Assembly (NCBI GenBank): GCA_949318235.1
Contig: OX439131.1
Span: forward strand, 39,633,514-39,697,513
Reading direction: 5' to 3'
Source of the DNA: Ecdyonurus torrentis
Lineage: Eukaryota > Arthropoda > Insecta > Ephemeroptera > Heptageniidae
Length of the DNA stretch: 64,000 bases
Within the stretch, counting starts at the first letter, position 1; each line of letters starts with the position of its first letter. The notes below the pieces were generated by a model. It had not been told where the DNA came from. It made no database searches and saw nothing but the letters and a program-made list of their open reading frames with translations. Positions 1-12,724 of this stretch are shown one piece after another. Made by a program: the position numbers and the translations under genes.

Positions 1-926
1 AACGAAACATATTGTATAATATGGTGTCAAAATTGTGACGTTTTGAGGGATGCAGAATTAGTAGGAGAGGGATAAAGAGAGAGAGAGAGAGAGAGAGAGA
101 GAATAAAATCATTAAAGTATAATATATAATATATAATTTAAAAATTTAGATAACTGCAAAAAAAAAAAAAAAAAAAAAAGGCAATTATTATTAAAAATTG
201 CATACCACAATAATTATTAATGATGAAACTTTTTAAAATACATTATAACTTATTTCAGGCACTTAAGTATATTATGCAAATTTGAACAAGTACAACTTTG
301 TGACGAGATTTAAAATGTCGATGATACCACACAACACTGCAAATTTTTTACTGAGGGTATCTAGGAATTTTTTACTTCGGCATTTTCATTTCTGTAAATT
401 TATTATTATTATTATTTTTGTTTTTGTAATTTGAACTTCAAATTTACCCAAACATAAAATTCTTATGAAAAAAACAAAACACTGCTTTGAAGCAATAATA
501 AGCAAGAAACTTGTATCAAGCTTTTTATTTAATTTTACCGTGGTTGCTACAATTTATTACATCAAACAAAACTACAATATTTTCAATCAATAGTTCATAA
601 TTCTAGTTATCATAAAACCTAAAAAATGAAAAAATAATTCAAAATTAGGATAACTAATAATACACTAAAATTATAGTTCACATAAATAAGTTACATTTTC
701 AGTTCAAAAAAAAAAAAAAACAAAAACAAAAAAACAAAAAAAAAATGCAACACGCAGAGCTCAGTATTTTAAAACAATTTATTATTATTGATTTTGAATA
801 AAGGAATCTTAATATTTGAAACTTTTTTTTTTCTTGATTGACTTTAATAATGGTGTTTGTAAATTTTGAAAGTTCGTATTTGAGACAAAAACAAACATTG
901 AATGTTTTTTTTAATGAGATATTATT

Positions 927-942
927 GGGGGGGGGGGGGGGG
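927..942 (+). repeat. G16 homopolymer
   Basis: Sixteen consecutive G residues in otherwise AT-rich DNA. Similar G runs lie at 29832-29845 and 35292-35304. Length is prone to sequencing error and to replication slippage. Confidence 0.9.
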
Positions 943-999
943 TTACAACTTTTACAAACATTTTTTTTTCTGACACAAATCTTTAATCTACTTAGAAAT

Positions 1000-1002
<3 letters not shown>

Positions 1003-1055
<53 letters not shown>
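1003..1055 (+). repeat. (TA)n(CA)n compound microsatellite
   Basis: About 15 TA units run directly into about 12 CA units. Confidence 0.95.
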
Positions 1056-1574
1056 TAAAAATTGATTTAAATGTAATAATTTTTTTAAAATTTCAATCTC
1101 GTGTATTTTAGAAACCCTGTATGTTTATAATAGATGAAAAAAAAGTGAGTTTGCGAGATAAAGTTTTTGATATTTATTACGTACGGAAGCCTTTTTATGT
1201 GGGAAAATTTTCATGCTTACTTTACCTTTCATGAGCTTAAATTTTTTTTTTTTTTTTTTTGACCATTGTTATAATGTAGAAACAGAAAAATAAAAATGAC
1301 GTGTTCACGAATAGCTAAACTTTTTTTCTTTTTTTTTTCTTTTTTTTTTTAATAAAACGAAGCTATGTAAGAAATTTTGGGAAGAAACTTTTATTAAAAT
1401 AAAATATATATATGCAAACGATATAAAGAGTATAAAAATTCTTTTAAAGAAACAATAACATCATCTGTTATTTATTTGAGTGGAAAGAAATATGATAATA
1501 TTTTTATAGATTAAAACAAACATTATGTAATGATAAATTTTATGGTTAATTATTGATTTTGGTATTAAAAATGT

Positions 1575-1759
1575 AATATTTTATTTATTTATTATTTTTG
1601 AACACAATATAAACCCAACCAAGACAAAGCCTTATCGGTTGGTTCAATTTTTTATACATACACCATATACAATGGCTATTATATACATAATATCTTTGAT
1701 ATAAATAAAATAATGAAAAGAAAAAAACATATAATCTCCATATTAATAAAAAGCAATAA
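1575..1759 (-). repeat. dispersed repeat, copy 1 (paralogous to 25255-25440)
   Basis: This segment matches 25255-25440 in order and orientation. Shared blocks are ACCAACCAAG-CAAAGCCTTATCGG, then GGTTCAATTTT, then an ATAAATAAAATAA block, then TCTCCATATTAATAA/TCTCCTTATTAACAA, and finally AAC-rich DNA. The ACCAACC...GGTTGGTT block can form a stem-loop. On the minus strand the element would end in this hairpin followed by an AAATAAATAAAA tail, which is how many non-LTR retrotransposons end. No coding part is attached, so the class is unproven; a SINE or LINE 3' end is my best guess. Confidence 0.5.
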
Positions 1760-1788
1760 GAACAACAACAACAACAATGACAACGACA

Positions 1789-1885
<97 letters not shown>
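1760..1885 (+). repeat. (AAC)n-(GAC)n-(AAC)n trinucleotide array
   Basis: About 40 trinucleotide units: AAC, then interspersed GAC, then pure GAC, then about 20 AAC. One frame reads as poly-Asn/Asp and the opposite strand as poly-Cys/Leu/Ser, which explains the low-complexity open frames here. It directly adjoins the dispersed repeat, and its sibling at 25.4 kb also adjoins AAC repeats, so the array probably grew from the element's tail. Confidence 0.9.
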
Positions 1886-2843
1886 GACATTTAATAATTA
1901 TAGATTTCCACATTTATTTTTTGTTGTATACTTTTTCATGCTATTTTTATAAATGAATCGTTTAAGTTAGATGTAATTTGATTCCATAGTTAATATTTCA
2001 TATATGTAATACCTTTAAGGAATAAATAATTTATTATTATCTTTCTTGCTATTTGAAGTAATTTTTGAAGTAATTTGCATTCACGAGATCGGTACAGGGA
2101 ATTACAAATACAGAGAAAGAGAACAACTTTTAAACCCAGAACTGAAAATATTAAAAGCATTATTAGAAAGTATTATTTCTACTTTATTTCTACTTTTTAT
2201 TTGAAAGTTAAAAAAAAAAACTTTTTACTTTGTTATTCAGCATACAGCTTACGTTATTCAAATATGATTTACTATTTAGTAAAACCAAATGGTAAAATAA
2301 ATAGAATCTGTAGTGATGTATAGTAGAATTTGTACCAATTTTTTAATAATATTGATAAATGTAAAATCAATAAAAGAGCTAAAAAGTAATATAAATATTT
2401 ATCAAAACCACAATACATAATTTAATTTTTTTTCTGGTATGACCAGCCAATATTGAAATGTTTAATATAATATCTATTGAAAATTCTCTCCCATACTTTT
2501 TTTTTTCACAATAGTTTTTTTTTTCTCTTTCAGCTAAGATATATTTTTTATTTAAATCTGAAATAAAAGCTTTGAGGCAGGCAGTCAGTCAGTCTAGATG
2601 ATGTTCATATTGCGTTATTAGTTTTTTGTCTGAACTCAAGTCAGACTAAATTCCTTGAGAGTTAAGCTTGTAGACCCAAGGATCACAATTTCCCATGCCA
2701 ACTCTTATATAAATCCTCTTGCAGCAATTTTTCTTCGTGGATTTGACTACGAAAATAAGTAAGCGAACGATATCTGCTCAAAATAAATTCATATATTGTA
2801 TTTTAAATATAAAAATATACTTTTTATTATATTGTTACTATTA

Positions 2844-2919
<76 letters not shown>

Positions 2920-3857
2920 CTCAAGCTTTCCATTATATCTAAATTATTGAATGATAAATGATAATAATAAATAAAAAATGCATATTTTATAAAGCAAAAG
3001 CACAGATTCATTGAAGTGCACATTTTTATTTTCAAAGAAGTTTGATGCATTGCATGGTTAAAAAGTTTTATAATTATACGTATAACAATAAAAATAATAA
3101 CAATCAATATTTAAGTAAAAATTAAAAATTGCATTATTATATAGCCAATAAAGAAAAAAATTCTGAATGAAAATTTTGAAAACAAATAAAATAAAAAAAT
3201 ATTATTATGATAACAATATAATGTCAGATTCCAGAAGCGAATTCGCTCAGGAAGCTAACATAAATAATAATAATAATAAATAATGTTGAAAGAAATAAAG
3301 ATTCAATATTAACTCATGCAGTAACAAACTTCTTACAGCCAAAGAAGTTTTATTATGTAACGTTATGCAGCTGTAATCAGAGGTACGATTAACTGCACTG
3401 CATCACCATACTGTACTTATCCTTTATGTAAATATAATATACATATTGATAAAGTTGTTTCATAATAATGTTATGAATAATTATAATATAATATATTATA
3501 AAATAATGTTGAATAGTGAGACTTTGTTCCATCTTTGAACCACCTTAAAAACAATTAATTTTTTATTAATATTACACGTACATTTGTTTTAAAATGATAC
3601 AATAATATACTATTAACACTTATGTTTTGTTTAAACGAACTTCTTCCGACTAATTAAAAAATTTGTTTTAATAAAATTGGTTTATTTTACATGAATTGAA
3701 AATATATTACAAGAACAATACAGTACTTCCTGTTACTATAAACTATCTGGGTACGTAAAGTATATTGTTTCCTATCGTAATAGATACTTGAGTATTTGTT
3801 CTCATTACCTATTATGTATAAATATATTTTAGACACGTTACTTAATGGCTTACTTAA
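1886..3857. other. AT-rich stretch, no gene recognised
   Basis: Nothing is recognised apart from the TC array listed separately and short ATT/AAT runs near 3269-3282. No conserved reading frame, splice pair or structured RNA could be supported. Confidence 0.6.
2846..2923 (+). repeat. (TC)n microsatellite
   Basis: About 33 TC dinucleotides ending in imperfect TATC units. The neighbouring reading frame of Leu-Ser repeats is an artefact of this array. Confidence 0.95.
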
Positions 3858-4196
3858 AGACATAAAAAACTTGAAATAACATTTTCTTTTTAATCATTAA
3901 ACACAAAATGGGATCTACAAAACTGATGATAATTTTTACCAGAATGAAAATGTGGCCTCACAAGAGAGCGTGAAAAAACTGTAAAGTATGTAATTTGTGT
4001 AAATATTTCTGTTTATAACGTCAGAAACAGGCAAAAACTAGTATGAAAATGTTGTGCAGGTTGAATAAATTGAAATTTTCTAATCACTGCTACGGCGCTA
4101 CAGTTGGGTTTTGAGACCAATTAATGTTATTTAATACGTAAGTCCCATCAAGTGTTTTGTGATGTAAATGATTTTGTTTTCATGTTATCTATGCCT
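3858..4196 (-). mobile_element. TTAA-flanked MITE, family A (Kolobok/T2-like)
   Basis: A 339-bp non-coding element with TTAA on both sides (3854-3857 and 4197-4200). It aligns end to end, in reverse orientation, with 14217-14561. Shared internal blocks include AAATGGGATC, ACTGATGATAATTTTTACCAG, the GAGAGCGTGA block, TGACGTCAGAAAC-like sequence, CTACGGCGCTACAGTTGGGT and CCCATCAAGTGTTTTGTGAT. The outer end reads AGGCATAGATAACATG and the other AGACATAAAAAAC, so the inverted ends are imperfect. The target site and AGG-type terminus fit Kolobok/T2 MITEs; piggyBac also targets TTAA. No transposase reading frame is present. Confidence 0.85.
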
Positions 4197-4287
4197 TTAA
4201 GGTTCTGAGGAAGAAGACAGACAGTTTGTATCAGTTTTGATATGTAGTCTTCGAAAATGTTAAATATTTTGTGTGAATAACATAGCT

Positions 4288-4471
4288 CAAGATACTACAT
4301 AGTAGATAAGGACACGTTCGACCAATTTTGGCTGCCTTGAAATTAAAAAAGGAGCATCTAAGCCAATCAGCGCTCGAGCTGAAGGTCACGTGATTAAAAT
4401 AGACCAATCACATCTGCGCTTATAATAACATGGAACAAGTCCCTATCTTGTATGTACTATGTAGTATCTTG
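4288..4471. mobile_element. 184-bp foldback MITE nested in family E, 7-bp target duplication
   Basis: The terminal inverted repeats begin CAAGATACTACATAGTA and are closely matched over about 20 bp. CATAGCT is duplicated at 4281-4287 and 4472-4478. The related uninterrupted sequence at about 11920-11950 reads AACATAAGCTATGTG, with a single copy at the equivalent point, giving a pre-insertion allele to compare. The interior carries AGCCAATCAG, CACGTGAT and CCAATCACA motifs. There is no coding capacity. The superfamily is unknown to me; 7-bp duplications are unusual. Confidence 0.75.
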
Positions 4472-4522
4472 CATAGCTATGTAATTTTTAAAAAGACTGT
4501 GAACTGAGTGTTTTTTAATATT

Positions 4523-4603
4523 ATGTACAGAGTGACTATTATTTTATTAATGTTATTTCAAATAGTAACAACAGCGAGTGTAAACCCAGTGTCTTCACAA
4601 AAG
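4523..4603 (+). other. possible signal-peptide exon ending at a splice donor (doubtful)
   Basis: An ATG-initiated frame of 27 codons encodes a basic start, a hydrophobic core (residues 4-14, VTIILLMLFQI) and a plausible VTTA|S signal cleavage. It ends AAG followed by GTAAGA, a near-ideal 5' splice site. It would suit the first exon of a small secreted peptide. Against this, the two related copies at 11.7-12.1 kb lack the ATG, conserve the UTR-like and intron-like flanks as well as the frame, and lie in a palindromic element. No downstream exon or acceptor was found. I treat it as an exon-like segment of a repeat. Confidence 0.2.
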
Positions 4604-4643
4604 GTAAGACAAGAATATTTTACCAGGAAAATTTCTTATCACA

Positions 4644-4644
<1 letters not shown>

Positions 4645-4693
<49 letters not shown>
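4645..4693 (+). repeat. (TA)n microsatellite
   Basis: About 24 TA units just downstream of the splice-donor-like sequence of repeat family E. The family E arm at 11.68 kb is likewise followed by a TA array. Confidence 0.95.
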
Positions 4694-4695
<2 letters not shown>

Positions 4696-5325
4696 CTAAA
4701 AGTATTTACAAATGAATAATTAAGTATTACTTGATATGTAATTTACATATTAAATCTTTATACACTTATTCATAAGTTAAACTTATGAAGATTATAATAA
4801 TACACTCACCAGAACGTATGTCGTAAATCTTTGTAGTTCTTAGTATTTTAATTTCCAAGTTATTATTTTACAATAATTATGAAGTAATAATACAATTGAA
4901 TATTATATTATATATAATGCAAACTATACCTGAATTTGAAAACTTTATACGTAATGAAGATATTATACAGCTTTGCTTGTTCTATATTTTAAGTAATCAA
5001 TATAAAGAAGAAAACCTTATATTATATACTATACTTACTTTATACTTAATCTTTAATACTTTGATAATGAGTGTGCGCTTTTGCGTTAGGGATTTCATGT
5101 GAAAATTATAAAGCTTTTAGTTAAATACACTCAAAAGTCTCGCTTTTATGCGAAAAGTACATTAAATATAATTTCATACTTATGTATTCTATTATAACAT
5201 TAAACGTTTCGAGAAAATATAAATCAATTTTATAATGAAAATATAATTATTATTACTTTATATTATAATGTAAAAAATGAAATTTCTTGGTGCATTTCCC
5301 CTCCCCCCTTCAAGATTGAAGAATG

Positions 5326-5361
<36 letters not shown>

Positions 5362-5889
5362 CACAATACATAATACACAATTTCAGAAAATAAATAAAGA
5401 CAAGTTATTTAACATTTCAATATTCATTTCACATAACGAATGAACTTTTGAACTTTGAATCAAAAGGTGGCCTTGAGAATTCCATTTCATTTCTTTAGCA
5501 AAAAATAATTAGTTTGTTTGAATAATTTGTCTGAAGCTGTCTGATAGATTGCCACTCAAGACTAACTCAATTATATGATCTTTGTTTTTTCAACGTATTG
5601 ACCTACATTGATAGCTAATGGTAAATTTTGAAATCGTTCTCGCTCTGTAAAATTGCCAAGCCAGAGTACCTAAAAAGAAATAATTTTTTATTTAGATTAT
5701 TTTAATTAATAAAAAATAATAGAAGATTATTAAAAATTTATTCTGCACGTACTCTTAAATTATTATTACAATCATGCTTACAACTTTTACTGCAGTATAT
5801 AAACTGTATGACTTCATAGATTTTAAGTAGTATTTTGGTGGCGTGGTATTTCAGAGATATACTATATTTTATTTTCATATTATTAAATC
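4694..5889. other. AT-rich stretch, no gene recognised
   Basis: Contains a short TA run at 5333-5358 and a pyrimidine patch near 5297-5310. A 68-codon frame at 4896-5102 starts on a non-ATG codon, is AT-driven in composition and has no recognisable motif. Confidence 0.6.
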
Positions 5890-5893
5890 TTAA

Positions 5894-6492
5894 AGCCCTT
5901 GTCAACTTACTTTTTTATCATTTAGAATACTAGATTGATAATTACCATATTTTATTATCCATGACTTACTTGTTAGACACCAACACGTTGATTTTGTATT
6001 TATTTTCGTTTATTTTCCTTTTTGCGGTTATATCACGTATCTGACGTCACAATGTACCGATAGGGCCGTGATAGGGGTCAAGAACTTTCAGAAAATTTAG
6101 ATTTATGCAACCCGCACAACATTTTTTTTTTTTTTTTTTTACTAATTTTTGTATGTTTCTGACGTCAGAAACATGAATAGTCACGCAAATTGCATACTTT
6201 AAAGTATTTTCACGCTCTCTCGTGGGGTTACATTAGCATTCTGGTAAAAATTATCATCAGTTTTGAAGATCCCATTTCATGTTTATTCATTAAAAAGCAC
6301 ATCGAGGGTGCTCCGCTATAATGTCCTAAGTCCATTTGACCTTGAAAAATATTTTTTGCTGCAAATGACCTGAAATGGATAAATCCAAAATTTGGGGTTG
6401 ATCCGACGATTTTTTATTTTTCAAGGTCAAGTGGACTTAGGACATTATAGCGGAGCACCCTCGACATGTTGTTTTATGTGGTCTATGGCTTT
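5894..6492 (+). mobile_element. chimeric TTAA-flanked MITE (family C left half, family A right half)
   Basis: TTAA lies at both ends (5890-5893 and 6493-6496). Positions 5894 to about 6058 match the left arm of family C at 43161-43466 (AGCCC, ACTAGATTGATAATTACCAT, TTATCCATGA, AGACACCAACA, TTTTGTATTTATTTT, TGACGTCACAATGTACC). From about 6060 the sequence follows family A, from the part equivalent to 14325 through to the end (TTATGCAACCCGCAC, TCACGCAAATTGCATACTTT, CACGCTCTCTCGTGGGG, GTGGTCTATGGCTTT). The element therefore has one end from each of two families. A 161-bp element is inserted in its right half. Confidence 0.8.
6303..6463. mobile_element. 161-bp MITE nested in the chimeric element, ACAT target duplication
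   Basis: Inverted ends of about 47 bp (6303-6349 and 6417-6463) begin CGAGGGTGCTCCGCTATAAT and differ at about one position. ACAT is duplicated at 6299-6302 and 6464-6467. The empty site survives in the family A copy at 14535-14538, which reads AAAGCACATTTTGTTTTATG without the insert. The interior of about 67 bp is non-coding. The near-identical arms suggest a fairly recent insertion. Confidence 0.9.
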
Positions 6493-6496
6493 TTAA

Positions 6497-7332
6497 GTTA
6501 AAGTAGCAGCTAGAAATTGAATTACAGTACACATTCATTTTGAAAAGGTATCGCAAATAATACAAAAGCGTATAAAAATACTTTATATTTTATGGCATAA
6601 TTATGTTCCGTATTGTTATGAATGAAAAAAAATGCTCAAAAGAATGCCCTTGATACTTCTTATTCAAAGCTCTGTCTTCTTATTTGTCTTTTCATACGAA
6701 AGCGTTGAATTCTCTACTTCAATTCACACCACAATAAAAGTTTTTTTATCTGCGCTTTTCTTTTACTACAAATAAGAAAACTTTCTGAATGAAGTTGGAG
6801 TAAAAAAAAAAAATAATAATAATATACTAATAAAATGTCCAGCTAAAGAAATCTTTTAGTATTTTCATATTATAACAAGATCTGGATTTTCTTTTCCCTC
6901 AACAAGTATCAACAAAAATTAACCTAACGTTGAAGAAATACACTTGAGTTAACTTGAATTTAATATTAAAGCATTTTTTTCATAACTTTAAAAAGGAAAA
7001 ATGCCATTGCTTTTTCTTTATTAAAATTTTTTATTTACAAAATAAAAATATTAATAATAAGATTTATCTCATTTCATTTTGAAATTTATACCAGTGTCAT
7101 TTTTTTTTAGTACTAATATAAAATTTATAACAATTTCTCTCTATTACTTAATGCAAAGCAAGAGCACTTATTTCAGAATCCTATAAATAAAGTGTCTTTT
7201 AACATTCTAGATTAAAATAATACAAGTATAATTTAGTTGTTATATGTTAACATTTCAAAAATTTCTATAGAATGGAATAGAAATACAGAAGAACAAGAAT
7301 TTGTAGTATCAGTAGCAGGTAACAAAAGTTGC
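6497..7332. other. AT-rich stretch, no gene recognised
   Basis: No gene, RNA or element boundary could be supported. Only short A and AAT runs (for example near 6801-6825) are seen. Confidence 0.6.
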
Positions 7333-7336
7333 TTAA

Positions 7337-7644
7337 AGGCGTAGAACGCCTTGAACCAAAAACATGTCTAATATCCTAACATACCTAAATATCAACGTTG
7401 ATTTTGCCGGAGTCATTGATTTCTAATTTATTTACCATTCACAAAATGACAGCTGCGGGTTTGTGATGTCATAACTTGCCTTTTTCCGCGAGAGTGGACT
7501 TGTGAGCTGTGTCGTCAAAAACCCGCAGCTGCCATTCTGTAAATGGAAAATAAATTAGAAATCAATGACTCGGGCCAAATTAATGTTGATAGTTAGAAAT
7601 GTTAGGATATTAGGCAAGTTTCTTGTTCAAGGTGTTCTACGCCT
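7337..7644. mobile_element. TTAA-flanked foldback MITE, family B copy 1
   Basis: A 308-bp near-palindrome with TTAA at 7333-7336 and 7645-7648. Both ends read AGGCGTAGAAC, and the arms stay complementary for about 140 bp through CTAATATCCTAACAT, AGTCATTGATTTCTAATTTAT and GCAGCTGCGGG, with a short loop around GCGAGAGTGGACTTG. Copies lie at 30747-31049 and 41260-41531. It has no coding capacity. The termini resemble those of family A, so both could be mobilised by one Kolobok-like transposase (inference). Confidence 0.9.
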
Positions 7645-7674
7645 TTAAATATAATGATAATAATAATGATTAAC

Positions 7675-7676
<2 letters not shown>

Positions 7677-7710
<34 letters not shown>

Positions 7711-7711
7711 C
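7677..7711 (+). repeat. (CAA)n microsatellite
   Basis: About 11 CAA units just downstream of a TTAA foldback. Confidence 0.9.
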
Positions 7712-8953
<1,242 letters not shown>

Positions 8954-8961
8954 TCCACAGC

Positions 8962-9144
8962 CAGGCTCGGACTGGCCATAAGAGTACCTACACAAAAGCA
9001 GACGAGGCCCCCCTTGCTTGGAGGCTCCTAACAAGTAAGATCCTAAAAGGGGCGTAATAAGGGTGTTACGTCCCCTTTTGTGGCCCCCATAGAGGGTGTT
9101 ACGCCCCTTTCACGGAGGTGGCCCCTTGAGTGCCAGTCCGACCC
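8962..9144. mobile_element. 183-bp hAT-type MITE with 8-bp target duplication
   Basis: A GC-rich island in AT-rich DNA. The left end reads CAGGCTCGGACTGGCC and the reverse complement of the right end reads GGGTCGGACTGGCACTC, so the right end seems to lack the outermost two bases. TCCACAGC is duplicated exactly at 8954-8961 and 9145-9152. An 8-bp duplication with a CAG-type, TCGGACTGG-containing terminus is characteristic of hAT elements. The interior repeats GGGTGTTACGYCCC-like blocks (9060-9080 and 9097-9112). A 60-codon minus-strand frame here is only the translated terminal repeat. Confidence 0.88.
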
Positions 9145-9152
9145 TCCACAGC

Positions 9153-11671
<2,519 letters not shown>

Positions 11672-11678
11672 AATATTA

Positions 11679-12086
11679 ATTTTTGTCTTACCTTCTATTT
11701 TAAGACACTGGGCTTTATAATTCACTCGCTGCTTCACTTCACGATAAAATAACACACACAAAATTGCCACTTATAATATAAACTAATAAACACACTCAAT
11801 TCACAATTTTATTTTTTGAAGTTATACATACAATGCTATTTTACACACAAATGGTAACGTTTACGAAGGTTTTTATATTTGTATAAAATATACGTCTTCG
11901 AAAACATTACAAGTTGTATGTAAAATAACATAAGCTATGTGTATAAATTTTTAAAAAAAACTCTGAATTGAGTGTTTTTATTAATTTATATTTTATAAGT
12001 GACAATTGTTGTTTGTGTTATTTTATCGTCAAGTCAAGTCAAGCAGCGAGTAAAGCCGAGTGTCTTAAAGAAGGTAAGACAAAAAT
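11679..12086. mobile_element. 408-bp palindrome (family E) with outward-facing splice-donor motifs
   Basis: The two arms are inverted copies centred near 11882, with a loop between GAAGG (11864) and CTTCG (11900). Reading outward from the loop, each arm runs through ATGTAAAATA-like sequence, GAATTGAGTGT, ATAAGTGRCAATT, GTGTTATTTTATCGT, AGCAGCGAGT, AGTGTCTTA and then AGAAGGTAAGACAAAAAT. Arm lengths are equal, and similarity continues to the GTAAGACAAAAAT at both outer ends. A related single arm sits at 4247-4616. There is no ATG at the place corresponding to the 4523 start. The arms may derive from a captured first exon, or the coding look may be chance. Confidence 0.75.
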
Positions 12087-12724
12087 GAATGTATATCACG
12101 ATGCCACCTCGCTCGATATTCAAGTCTTCAAACATCATAATATATATATAATATAATAATAATATAATAGTTTGTTTGTCAATATAATTTACACTGCCTC
12201 ACGAATCATGTTAAATCAAGAACATGATTGATTAGTATCTATCTTACGAGTACACAAAATAAATTTATCTTATATAAAATTACACATATTTATAAAGTCA
12301 CATAATGATGCAAAAGTAAAGATGAAATATCAATTTGTATTTGTGTAATTTACAGACATCTTTTTAGCCCTTCCTGTATGTCTTACTTTTACTAATCATT
12401 GAATTTGATATAAATTGTATGTATACTGTATAAATAAACTATTATATTTATTTAATTCAGAATATTTTTATCTACTTATGTTGGGTTGTAATATAAAATC
12501 AGGTAGAAACTTAGCTTGACCATATTTCAGGTAGCTTGACCATTGATTTCAGAATCCAAATTTTTAAGTACAAGTTGCAGCTGTGTCTTCAAAAATAAAG
12601 TGCTTCATCTGCTCCATAATCTATTGTTGGTTTGTTTAATATTTTATCAGTACTACTTGAAGCATCAGGTAGAAATTTGAATCACATTAAATGTTACAAA
12701 ATGTAGAGTAAAAAAATAAAAAAC
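12087..12724. other. AT-rich stretch, no gene recognised
   Basis: A short direct repeat, ATCAGGTAGAAA, occurs near 12498 and 12664. CAGGTAGCTTGACCAT and CTTGACCATATTT blocks recur near 12515-12543. Nothing else is supported. Confidence 0.5.

Larger units (their letters stand above)
1..1574. other. AT-rich non-coding stretch with simple repeats
   Basis: No gene is visible. The stretch holds a short (GA)n run at 76-102, an A22 tract at 158-179, a T tract at 1242-1260 and interrupted T tracts near 1321-1350. Open frames here are low-complexity and start on non-ATG codons or run through microsatellites. Confidence 0.7.
4247..4616 (+). repeat. family E repeat: half of a foldback, with splice-donor-like end
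   Basis: Once the nested element 4288-4471 is removed, this matches the right arm of the palindrome at 11679-12086: GTCTTCGAAAA, AACATAGCTATGTA, TTTTTAAAAA, GAACTGAGTGTTTTT, GTGACTATT, AGCGAGT, CAGTGTCTT and AAGGTAAGACAA. Only one arm is present here; the mirror arm is missing and a family A MITE ends 47 bp upstream. Two further arms of the same repeat form the 11.9-kb palindrome, so this is mobile-element-like DNA rather than a simple gene duplication. Confidence 0.7.

Noticed and set aside
4523..4603. first exon of a secreted peptide gene
   Set aside because: Not fully excluded, but related copies lack the ATG and form a palindromic repeat, so it is listed only as an exon-like segment.
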